Below are positions 1-10,300 of a stretch of 11,205 nt of DNA, piece after piece. The stretch spans positions 54,478 to 65,682 of the forward strand of contig NW_019091777.1 in assembly GCF_001949145.1 (NCBI RefSeq), in the 5' to 3' direction. Numbering within the stretch: position 1 is the stretch's first letter; each line of letters begins with the position of its first letter. The stretch comes from Acanthaster planci (taxonomy: Eukaryota; Echinodermata; Asteroidea; Valvatida; Acanthasteridae). The position numbers and the translations under genes are program-made. The notes beneath the pieces are model-generated. The model worked only from the letters and a program-made list of their open reading frames with translations. It did no database searches and was not told the DNA's origin.

Positions 1-1
1 T

Positions 2-268
2 CGGCAGTTCCCTTCAAGACCCAGTTTTGAACAAATCGATCCTCGATTTCCCCAGAGCATGAGAAAGTATGACTTAAAATGCGAGGCTCCAGGTAACGTG
101 AAAGCAATGTGCGATGAGAGACAGCTTTACAACAGCCATGCAGCAAGTATTTGCATTTCAACACCATTGGGATCTTCCTTTTTGACAAAAAGATATAATA
201 CCCAAAGCATGGCCAAACCGAAAGGCACATTTTACGATTGCCCTTTACAAAAGGTTCTGTTACAACAA
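2..268 (+). CDS. Possible partial internal exon of an unrecognised gene
   Basis: A reading frame is open from the left edge of the window (base 2) to a stop at 278-280, about 92 sense codons. It includes an internal Met at base 59 that need not be the start. The frame ends over two plausible donor sites, CAA|GTATGT after base 268 (phase 0) and AT|GTAAGC after base 276. The translation is of mixed composition (for example PSRPSFEQIDPRFPQS and FYDCPLQKVLLQQ) with no low-complexity bias, and I recognise no family. A frame this long is moderately unusual in AT-rich DNA but not decisive. If it is an exon, a possible last exon lies at 1961-1981: it follows a clean TATTTTTCAG acceptor, reads LLPSKE then stop in phase 0, and has an AATAAA at 2010-2015. 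Both pieces could be chance. Confidence 0.3.
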
Positions 269-280
269 GTATGTATGTAA

Positions 281-1001
281 GCCCCCTACAAGATAAAAAC
301 ACTTAACAAAAGAAAGCCACTGGTCTTTCAACAAATAAAATGTACTCTTTTTTAAAATGATTTTTATCCACCTGCAAAGCCCCTCCAATGCAATGGAAAT
401 GTTGAGTTTTACTTTTAAAGATCTGCTACATAATTTATTTTATCACTATGGGATAAAATGCATTATTCACCACAACGCACGTTGTTTAGTCGTTGAAACA
501 GTCCTGGTCATCTGGTTTATACCATGGTGAACAAGGCACTACTGTCTCACTCATCACTGTCTTGCACTAGCTGGCTTAATGGAATCAGCAAAGTGGTTGC
601 ATGGCCTTACATCAATCAACAGAGGCCTCACAGGGTTCAGAGATTGTGGTACTTCTTCCGGGCCCAGACACCTAAACTGTCTCGAGGGGAATAATTGGTG
701 AAGCCAGAAGGCCTCAAGAAAATAACGGTTGAACCACAGCAAGTTTGGCACTAAAAATGGGCCACTTCGGCTTAGATTTTCGAGGCGGCAACACGCAAAT
801 TAAACCCACCACCTCCCCATCTCCACCATAATTTTGGACTATGAATTTAGGTTTTACTGGTTTAATGGCAGGAACTACCTGGGAGCGACACGCAGTTTCC
901 GAAGTAAACAAATAAACAATTTAGGCGAATTATCTCGCAGTGATTATAACGTTAAGTTAGTTGTTAGTAATGTTTCATTTCGTTTTTCTTAAACACTACG
1001 C
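281..1001. other. Non-coding stretch, no supported feature
   Basis: Both strands carry only short open frames (minus 554-751 and 714-911) with no recognisable domain and no paired splice sites. No RNA gene or repeat of note was seen. It would be intron if the weak exon at the left edge is real, otherwise intergenic. Confidence 0.5.
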
Positions 1002-1160
1002 CAAGCACCCTCTTGTTCTGGTGGGGCTTATTCCAACCGCCTGTTCAAGCGGTGGAAAAAACGGCGTGCCTTATGTAAGTTTTTCTTAAGTTGTAAAGGA
1101 TAAATAGAATCACATGACTATTAATCATAGGACAAGCACCTACTGGTTCCGGTGGGGTTT
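1002..1160 (+). repeat. Pair of diverged direct repeats (~28 bp, ~130 bp apart)
   Basis: The words CAAGCACCCTCTTGTTCTGG (from 1002) and CAAGCACCTACTGGTTCCGG (from 1133) both continue into GTGGGG(C/T)TT. A TTTTTCTTAA word precedes each copy (about 984 and 1080), and TTCCAACC follows each copy (about 1030 and 1187). The whole segment therefore looks like an old duplication of ~130-150 bp. Between the copies, ACCGC(8 nt)GCGGT at about 1036-1053 forms a short perfect inverted repeat. No coding potential or transposase was seen; a decayed non-autonomous element is one possibility. Confidence 0.5.
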
Positions 1161-1167
1161 GTCTGCA

Positions 1168-1387
1168 TGGCAAGTGTGCCAAGGAATTCCAACCTGCTAT
1201 GCCAAGTGTGGCAAGTCTTTTTGCTAACAACCTTGCCTTTTTCTGCCAAGTGTGGCAAGCCTTTGGCGAGTTTGTTCCTGTTTTTCTGCCAAGTGTGACA
1301 AGTATCTCTTTGGCAAGTGTGCCTGAGTTTCTGCCAAGTGTGGCAAGTGTGCCAAGAAATCTTACAGAATTTCTGCCAAGTGTGGCA
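1168..1387 (+). repeat. ~44-bp minisatellite with TGCCAAGTGTGGCA core
   Basis: About four and a half units with starts near 1199, 1243, 1286, 1331 and 1373 (spacing 44, 43, 45, 42) share the core CTGCCAAGTGTGGCAAGT; the remainder of each unit is diverged and T-rich. The core is an inverted repeat (TGCCA-AGTG-TGGCA). Extra partial cores in the opposite arm order, TGGCAAGTGTGCCA, occur near 1169, 1311 and 1341. The array keeps long open frames on both strands (minus 1045-1455 and 1121-1585 read as repeated CHTWQK), but these are repeat by-products. No function can be assigned from the sequence. Confidence 0.75.
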
Positions 1388-2146
1388 ATAGAAAGTGGTG
1401 TTGAAATCAGCAAAAACAAATAAACTTGCCACTCGAAATTTTTTCCAAAAACCAAAACGTGGTGTCAATGTGTGGTTTGTGCACATAGAGTTGGAGAATA
1501 ATTTATGTACATGTGTAACTTGTATCCATTTGGTTGCTTTTCCGCTAAAAAAGTGTGACCTGGAACTTGACTCAAAAATTAACATTAAGAAATTTAAATA
1601 TAAGTGATTTCTTTCAGTTTTAACTATTTGTTTACTTTAATTCATGACTGCTGTCACCAGTGTCAGTTGTCGAGCCACATTACCAAGTACATAACTGTCA
1701 AAGTAAAATTGAGGATTTTTTAAAATAAATCTGTCAAACTATAGTGTGTATCTTTAAATGTGTACCGTTGGTCTTGATGTTTTTAACAGTGACCCAAAGA
1801 ATTATAACACCCATACACTAACTGGATCTTCAATATTTATACAAAGCCAATCATACTTTGACAATGTTTTAGAAATGAATGAAACCAATGTGAATCCCTG
1901 TCTAAATAAATGAAACCCTTTTAAATACATCTACATGCCACTCATTGGTGTATTTTTCAGCTGTTGCCATCAAAGGAGTAACAGCAATGTGACTTCCTGC
2001 CTCACTGACAATAAACAATTTCTAACCCTAACCATGCTGAACTCAACAGGGTTATGAAGGATTTCAACGGTCCCTGGGGGTTAGTTTTATATAATTATAT
2101 AATTATGGGCAGCCTCAAACCTAATGATATGGAATTCCATATCTGC
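1388..2146. other. Non-coding stretch, no firm feature
   Basis: AT-rich sequence without a supported gene. Two things stand out: an acceptor-like TATTTTTCAG at 1951-1960 followed by a seven-codon open end and AATAAA at 2010-2015, and a short AT palindrome-like run (TATATAATTATATAATTAT) near 2087-2105 just before the heptamer satellite. Neither is strong enough for a gene call. Confidence 0.45.
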
Positions 2147-2342
2147 CGTCGCCCGTCGTGCGTCGTCCGTCGTGCGTCGCCCGTCGCGCGTCGTCCGTCG
2201 TACGTCACCCGTCGTGCGTCGTCCGTCGCCCGTCGTCCGTCGTGCGTCGCCCGTCGTGCGTCACCCGTCGTGCGTCGCCTGTCGTGCGTCGCCCGTCGTC
2301 CGTCGTGCGTCGCCCGTCGTGCGTCGCCCGTCGTGCGTCGCC
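2147..2342 (+). repeat. Heptamer satellite (CGTCGNN)28
   Basis: Exactly 28 seven-base units run head to tail without a gap. The first five bases are CGTCG in 25 of the units; the exceptions are two CGTCA and one TGTCG. The last two bases are almost always TG, CC or TC. Toward the right end the units alternate CGTCGTG/CGTCGCC, a 14-bp higher-order period, which suggests recent expansion there. The array has two CpGs per typical unit in an otherwise CpG-poor, AT-rich window, and almost no A on the plus strand. The Arg/Val/Ser/Ala-rich open frames across it (2054-2511, all three plus frames) arise because the unit contains no stop; they are not genes. Confidence 0.95.
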
Positions 2343-4075
2343 TTTCGCGTTGTTACTTTTAACTTTGACCCTTAATCATTTCACATGTACTTGTTCGATC
2401 GATCCACCATGCATGCCTGACACTCATTTTAGCAGTAGAACGAGATGTATTCGTTTTTGCAGTTACGCCGAACTCCACTTGAAAGAAGAAATAATATCCT
2501 TTCATTTTTAAAGGCTGACATCGGTAAAGTGACGTGTATATGAAATAACACCTTTTTGGGATCCATAAATAAATTAACAAAATCGACTTTTGTTAGAGTA
2601 GAATGTTTTTCTTGGGAATTTTTTTACTCTAGACGTAACTTTACTCGTTAACGGCCTGACGTTAGGCCTATAGCCTGTGTAATATTTCTGTCTGTCCCTG
2701 CACGATATCCCACAGAACTGAATGCAAATAAAACATTATTTACAATGTTTGATTCCATAATATTTTTCATAAGAGACGAACTGATTCAACATTATTTTGA
2801 GGGTGGGTATACCTATGATGAAATTTGCTGTATACTCCAAATTAGACATGACTTGAGTTGCAGGTAGGCTCACAGAAGTCTCTTAAACAGTAACGTTACT
2901 TGTTAGACCCATAAATAACGCTGATATGCTGGACAACCTGTTCTCATTGGTCTATCCACCATCATCCACCAAAATCAATTCGTCATATTTTCTGAAAATT
3001 AGACCAAGTGGTAATTGCCCCCTAACAATACATTTAATAAACAGTTTGTTATCCACAGCACTGTCTGGTATTTCTGGATTTCAAGGTGAAATTGAGAGGA
3101 CAAAATGGAATATCTGTATCGGTTGGCAGATTTCTTTCTAGAATTTGATGAAAACAAGTCGGCACATTTTGAAAGAATGCAAATTAGAATTAGATTGTGG
3201 ATAAGTTGGCCTGACCATTTTTGCTGAATATGTTTTTCCCCAAAAAACACTTGGTTGAATTCTCAGAAAGGCGATGATCTTCAACCTCGTTTCATAATGT
3301 GGATTTAACTCTGGGAACAATGTAACATACATGTGTAATTGTATATGAATATGCTGACTTAATGGTGTTATTCTGGATTGTGTATAACAGTTTCAGTGTT
3401 GTGCCTTTGTTATTTCGTTTACTAGGCTTTTTATTTGTAATGTCCCGAAAAGTGGTTTATGGGGGTGACAAATTATAAGACAACCTTTAGAACTACCTGT
3501 CCTTAATATCATACCACACCCCTTCCAGCTATAAAACATCAAAGGTTACAGAGTACATGTATATTGTATATAGTAGTAATAAACAAAGAACAGAAATAAA
3601 CAATGAATTAATATAACTATTACCAACTTGTAATTTTGCTCCTGGCCTTCATAACAGCTCAATGTTGCTAGAATTTGAAAATGCTTAGAAGTTAGATTAC
3701 CTAACATTTTGAAGAAATGCTGTCATTTTGGAGAGTGATGTACCTATCCACAGCTGAAGCCAAATAAAAATGTTTGAAATCAAACCCAGTTAACTATTTG
3801 TTTTCATTTGCACCTTGTTCAAATATAGTTGTGCATTTCAATCACTATATTGTTGTCTTTTTCAATGATTTAGTAATATATCAACAACATTGACTTTAAA
3901 ACCCACGATTGTTATTTCTTCTGTTTAGTGATTATGCTCGCATTTTATACTTATTTCACTTGAACCATTACATTACCTGCCTAAATATTTTGGCAAATTG
4001 TTGGCTTCTAGTGTGACCCTCGGGTTTAAGGCAGTTATGCAATGCGTATTTGAAGACAGGTTGGTTTTTTCTCAT
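2343..4075. other. Non-coding stretch left of the HECT gene
   Basis: No recognisable exon, RNA gene or mobile element was found on either strand. Open frames at 2926-3141 (plus) and 2999-3332 (minus) overlap each other and match no family I know. The part nearest 4075 should hold the 3' UTR of the minus-strand HECT gene. A minus-strand AATAAA (TTTATT at about 3429-3434) is present but ~640 bp from the stop, so its use is unproven. Confidence 0.5.
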
Positions 4076-4324
4076 CTAAATTTTCCCAAAACCTTGGCAG
4101 CAAGTAATCGCTTGTACCAGCATTTCCTCTAGTTGGAGAGGCTCCTCTACACCTCTTGGAAGCCAAAGTAGTGGAACACGTGTGTGAGCTGGGCAGGCGT
4201 TTGATTCCTGTAACTATGGGGTAGAAGTCAACCTCCAGATCTTTTTGAAATCCACACGGAGGAATGTCATCCGCGGCAGTCCAGAAATCCAACACTTGTT
4301 GAAGAGAGATGCCACGGGTGTTAG
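4076..4324 (-). CDS. Exon J: catalytic HECT C-lobe and stop, frameshifted
   Basis: The exon enters in phase 1 (Ala-Asn-Thr) and reads ISLQQVLDFWTAADDIPPCG, F, then VDFYPIVTGIKRLPSSHTC. The Cys codon at 4176-4178 is the HECT active site in the usual LPxAxTC context (here LPSSHTC). After Ser-Thr-Thr the family pattern LxLP is found only in another frame: WLPRGVEEP, LQLEEMLVQAITCC, QGFGKI, stop at 4076-4078. Canonical spacing is TC + 3 residues + LxLP, so two missing bases near 4164-4172 fit better than one extra base. Read as given, the frame instead runs on to a stop near 4035, giving an unrelated C-terminus. The C-terminal Phe four residues from the end, important in many HECT enzymes, is present in the corrected frame (GFGKI). 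Confidence 0.92.
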
Positions 4325-7300
4325 CTGCATATCGAACGAATTTTAGGCAACATAAAATTTAACATGTTTGGAAGTATTAATTTGCACTTCACGCCTGAGG
4401 ATTGGCAGAAAATTAAAAAAAATACATTTTTGAGCCAAATGTAAGATTGGGTTGGGGTAAGAATGGGGTTGTTACTAACATGCCCTTTTCATTAACAGGT
4501 CTATAGTTGTTGCCATTATGCCTCTATTGAAGCCTCAAAGAAAAAGAGGAGATATGCATCTTTGTCTCTTTATCAATTACGAGAAAAAAGGTGTGCAACA
4601 CTTTTCTTAGATTTTAGTTACATGTATGTCCAACTTGAAGGGACAATATTTCCAGAGGGAAACCTACATACTTGAAAAGTACAGCTACAGAGGAAAGGGC
4701 TTTGAACCTTATGACTAGCTGTTTACAGAGATCTCCACATAGGCCTAAGTACCAAGATGTCTGTACTGACATATATTATATATAATGTCTGTACTGAACA
4801 GACAGCTGAGTTCATAAAATATAACTAGTAATTATATGTGAACTTAATGTCAACAGAGTTGTTTAGTTTTCAGTTTGTTTTGTTAGGGAGACCATGTTTT
4901 AATGAAACTTAGGAATGTGTTTTTGAACCGAGGTTTTTTCCTTTCACACTTACCCTCACATCTTTGCAATACCACCTCAAAGCTGTATATCGTGTCCTCC
5001 TCTGCCATCCTCTTGTTGGAACCTTCAGGTGAGAAGTTTATCTTGTACAGTTTCTTGAAGTCTGCCTTTAGTAATTTTTGTTGACAAACAGCTTGGAGGT
5101 GCAATTTGGACTCCTCTTGATGTCTTCCCATAAAGGTCCAAGGCCATCCACAAATTGCTTGACTGAGTGTTCCACCCTGAAATATTATGGAAGTGTTTGG
5201 CCAACTCATAAACAAATTTTGTTTTCCCTGTCGAATCCAACACACACTCATTCACTTAGAAAACTACAGTTTGTTATTGTTGGGGATAGACCCTTGACTT
5301 TTTAAGGTTTTTCTTGAGTAATTTTGCAAAATGAAAATAAAAATGGATCTTCTCACTCAATACCCATCATTAATCTTTATGAACTGATAGACTCCTTAAA
5401 AGTTTGTTGCTGTGTCACTGTTTTTAAAAGGAAAACCATACAAAAATAAAACCTGTATATTTGGGCTGTTTTTCAGCCACTGAGCTTAGATTGGCCAATC
5501 TTTAACAATTTCTTCCCTTACCTTGTTAAAGATATTTTCTTTTAATAAAAGATAAGATTACTTGTAGGAAAACTCATGAATCAGGAGATCTTTGATGAGA
5601 TTGTCTCGATCACGATCTAACTTCTTTCCAAACACTCTGGTGTCGCCTTTCTCAATCAGCCAGTCGGCCATCTCGTTTACAAGTTCATCAAACTCTTGTT
5701 GAGATGTACATTTCTGCAGCTGTAATATAAATAACAATGGGAAGAATGGAACGCACATCAAAAGGTTAAACCATTATAGCAATATTAATTTGTAGATGTG
5801 CTTTTATTTAATGTCTGGGAAACCATAGCGACACAAAGCACTGTCTAACGAAACTAAAGTTCTTTGCCAAAAGTACGGAGTAGGGTCCATTACATTTACA
5901 ATGTTATTTTGGGGGATACATGTAATGTGTTGTAAACTACTGTGAATACGAACATAAGCATGGCATTCTCATAATGTTTTTGCTACAAAGGTTGTGTCCG
6001 ATACCTTCGGCAAGTTTGCACAAGCAGTTACATCTGGTAGGTGTTCAATGTCTTCTACTCGTACATCCTTCCCTATCATGGCCGCAAAAGCAGAAGGACA
6101 CATTGCCCGTATTCCGGGCCCCCCATTCACAAAACTCCACGTGAGGTACTGTCCTGCAAGCTTGTAGCTTTGCTGTCTGATGAGATGCAAGTCATGAGTA
6201 AATGACACCATCCCACACTTGCTCGCAGTCTGGAACACCCCCATTCGAGTTTTGACCTCTCGCATCAAGAGCCTGCATATCGCACCCAGCACATAAAAGA
6301 TAAAATATTTTCATTGAAATATTTGCTCCAATTTCTCCAGTGATGTTCGATTACTTAAAAAAGGGCAGTGAAAGAAAAAAAAGGCCATTTTATGAAAGAG
6401 AAAAAAAGGCCATTTTATGAGCACTCCTTTGTGATTGATGTATACATGTATTTCATTATACTCCCAGGAAGTGTTTATAGTAAATTCAATCCCCCATAGT
6501 AGATGTCCCACACATGTATACAATAAAAGGTCCACTCCATTTGTAGTGAAAACACCACACTAATTCTTCAGTTATTAACCGAACCCCCAGCATTGACCAC
6601 ACACACTCCCCTGTTGACCAAAACGTCCTTCAACCCTATTCTAAGAAATGATCTCATTTCTAAATCAAGAGTCCCCCCACAACCACACACACCCAAGTGT
6701 GTGAACACCTTCAGTCGTGGACTCTCTATTGTTCCTCTTTTGTTCATACTTTTTTGGAAGACCTCCCATATGTTTTGTACATGATTTCCAACTGTGGACT
6801 CCTGCAGCAACCGTGGACCCATTGTCCCCTGTTGTTATAGGTCCACTATTGAATGTGAAGTATTTGAAATAATGGACGTTCAGTTGAATTTCCAAAGTAG
6901 GAAAGTGATTATGGTTCAAATGGGAACAATTTGAAAATTTCTGCGTGTTGTGGGGAAATTTTGTACGCACCCTCACACACACCCTGAAAATCCTTTAAAA
7001 ATCTTCTGTGACTCTGACTTGGGGCTTTGACTATACTCATGCAAGAGAGTTGCCTCTGAAATACCAATGAGCTGGGTTCAGCAAGTCACCTTACAATAAA
7101 ATAGTTTTGACTGACGCATTTTTATTGCTGTCTAATGCCGCACTTAAAAAAAAGGAAAACAAAAAAAATTATGTTATGTGCTTTTTTTATTTTGTGCTTT
7201 GTCCAAGAAATGATTTCTGTTAATTTCTGTTAATGGTTGGTTGTGACTATTACGCTCTGAAATCCTTCAAAATACTCCACTCCATGATAACGCAACACCC

Positions 7301-10300
7301 ATATGTTTTGACAATAGCTGTATCTCGTCCTATGAGAATGAGAACTCTTTTGTGGCCCTGTAGTATTAACTAGTAACTAATCCTACAAAGTCAGGCAACT
7401 TTCTGCATGTGGTCTTGTAGGAATTGGGGCCATTGTACCCATAGTAACATTGAGTATTATCTTTAAAGCTATTCCACTGAGTTGCACAAATATATCCCCC
7501 CAAGAAAACAAGTCATACTTGAAAAATTCTCGTTTGGGTCTTCCCCGTCTTGGGCCTCTTCGCCAGCAAACACAACTTCTATTGGCTTCCAAAAAGAGAA
7601 ATCTGGGTCCTTAGTGACTCTGAGTACTGAAGATAATAGTCGTCTCCTGTGGATTATGATCTGTGCAGCAGGCTCATCGTTGGGAATGAGTGCTGACAAC
7701 TTTGCCAGTATGTCACTCAGGCTGTGTGAATCATCATGTCTGGATGAAAAAGAAAAAATACAATTAAAGTAATTAACGATTACAAAACCATCAAAAATGA
7801 ACAAAATATGTAAAGGATAATTTCTCAATCATCAAGACAACAATATAAATGACTGCCAATCAGTGATCCCACACACTCTATAATTATTAATAAGTCCAGC
7901 CCTGTGGACCAACTGTCCTTTTTCTTAGAACTGTTGGCTTAGTCGTACATATTTCTCAAATATATTGATTGAGGGTACATTGTTCAATTTGGTTCAAGTA
8001 CCTCGTAAGATGTAAACTATCAACATATACTACTGTGGTGCCTATATGTAATTGTACTCTATTAGCTACTTTGTTATACATTCAGGCTGGGTGCACTGAC
8101 ATGTTGAAATGACCTTGTGTTATTCTACTTTACAGAAGGTCCCTATAGACAATAATTATCTGTATTGCCCACTTCAAAAGCGAAGGTCTAGAGCACACTG
8201 CACATGACATTAAGCCCACTTTAAGGGGCCACCATCTGGTAGAGATTGTAAACATAGATAATATTGGCATAATAGGCCTACCTGCTAGCCACTGTCTCAG
8301 CACAAGGGTTCATTGGAACATCATTTGGCTCTTCTTTGTCATCAATCAGATCAATGTATGTATCATACATTGACAAATCAAGGCTTCCCTCCTGGTGTCA
8401 ATATTATTGGATAAATGAAAGGTTTGCGGGTTAATGTTGAGGTATACAATTTAATTTCAGGTTTGTAATTAGAAGGGGAAAAAAATAATATAAAAATATG
8501 GCTTGTAATGTTGGACAGCCTGAGGGATTGTTCAGCAAAGTATATGACATTTTTTACAGTGAAAGATTAGGGTGAAAGGTACATCAATGCTGTATATTCT
8601 GCCAAGTATTTGACAGTAACACTATAAAAGTCTTTGTCTGGAAAATTGAAATTTCTTCTTGAAATGCTCCCTTTCTCCTTGTTTCCTCCTCTCTTATCTT
8701 GCAACAGCTTGAGTATTTCACAGTACGATATTCACAGTGCCATGTTGCTTAAAGCAGTCCAAGGCCATTTGCCAGTGTGTAGAGAAGGTTTAAGGTCAAG
8801 AAGAGTTCAACAAGTATTCAAGATGTCCTTGGCATAAACATAGCTGAACAGACTATGAGGGCAATTTGTCAGCCTTGGGGGGATCAATATGGCAATATTA
8901 TAGTAGCCATATCAAACAAATATGACTCTCATAATATGTGTCACCAGGCTCAGACGGAAAGATAACACTCCATTCCCTGGAGGGAAACCAGAGGGGAAAC
9001 TACATACCATTGTAAATGTTAAATAAAATATTGCATTACCTGCCTGTGGCATGGAAAGTCCACAGTTGGTGTATTTGACTGGGATGGCCTGTTACTTTCT
9101 ACAATCTATGTTAAAAGATACAACAACAGAGGAAAGTAAATTGTAATCAATGATTTGCTTCCTTCATTCATAACCATGTAGACTTCGGTCAAGTTGTTTT
9201 TGTTTACTTCATTTCAGTCATTTGGTTTTTACGTGCTTCAGAATAATCTAGTCAACAATCAAGTAAGTACTAAGGGACTAGCTCTCCATCTACTTTATTA
9301 AACAGAAATCAATGGATGAATTTTCACCATCTGCATCCTCTGTTATTGGTAGTTTTTAAGACAAAGCTTGAGGAATGAGGACCTGAATTTCGATACTTGA
9401 CTAAAATAGCATGGGTTAAGCCCATTTGTTGCAAAATCAAAAAAACAAAAAACAAAAACAAAGAATTAGTACAAACCTCAATGGTTCCATGAGTTATATT
9501 CACATTTGGTAGGTCACATTCACTCTTCATCTCCACCGTCAGAAGAACATTCCTGAACAGACAAAGCACTGAGCTTAAATTTGCTAATACTACCACTGGC
9601 AGGATGGAACTTGTGATTATGCTTATAGTTGCAATGGTACCACATCATGTATATTTAACATTCACGTACCATCCACAGCAAATGTTTGTTTGGAGACAAA
9701 TGATATGAAGGGATCAAACCCAAAAGTTCTCTTACAATTATTTTTTTGCTTGAAAAGGCAAGTCGAACAAAACCAAATCATTGAGTACAAAATAAAGTGT
9801 AAGTAGGATACTCTTGCAAGGACAAAACACTCACCCAAAAATGAATGTAGGTGCACTTAAAATACCTTTAAATTAATAACTTGGTCATAAAAAGACACTA
9901 TTTTGTATAGTACTATGTTACAAAATTGGCATCATTCCAATTACCTCAGTCTTCCATCTGGTCTCTAAGTAGAGCCTCACAGGGTGGGTATTTAGCTCTT
10001 GCACGATATCCCCAATAGTGTATGACTTTCCCTTGCTGAAATCAGAGAGCCACTGCCCACGGAAAGTAGCAAGCTGTGTCGACACCGTTGTTAGCTCAAC
10101 ACCCTTAGCTTCATTCTTCCCTCCCAGGAAGAACATGTCTGTCATTTTTTTCAAAATGTCGGTCTCTGTTGCCTCCTTCGGCAGGTCCAAGGGGTGTGAC
10201 CCCCCACCCCTGCTTGCCACTACTTGTCTTAAACCGTTTGACTCCTCATGCTTCCATCCAGCATAAATTCGAATGGTTTTTCCTTTGTTTGATCCCGAAG

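Noticed and set aside
1045-1585. Minus-strand frames with repeated CHTWQK-like units
   Set aside because: They follow the minisatellite period and drift with it; two overlapping frames are equally open.
2021-2034. TAACCCTAACC, telomere-like word
   Set aside because: It is only about two units long, so chance is likely.
2054-2511. Arg/Val/Ser-rich open frames in three plus-strand frames
   Set aside because: They exist only because the heptamer satellite has no stop codon in any frame; there is no domain and no splice or start context.
4883-5255. Two overlapping minus-strand frames that look like separate small proteins
   Set aside because: One carries the real second half of exon I; the other is a shadow. 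The exon's true first half lies in the third frame and is cut by a 1-bp indel.
6568-6982. Overlapping frames on both strands in the large intron
   Set aside because: No family match, no splice context, and a CA- and C-rich composition. Recurrent GTCCAC words hint at an old repeat but give no boundaries.
7214-7233. Two tandem TTTCTGTTAA units
   Set aside because: Too short to call a repeat feature.
7482-7772. Plus-strand 96-codon frame
   Set aside because: It is exactly antisense to HECT exon F, whose family match is clear.
9670-9730. Exon-like segment reading RTFGFDPFISFVSK with AG/GT borders
   Set aside because: From exon B (phase 0) it would exit in phase 1, which puts the next exon into a TGA within a few codons. 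The acceptor has a poor pyrimidine tract.
10018-10266. Plus-strand 82-codon frame
   Set aside because: It is antisense to exon B, a strong family match on the minus strand.
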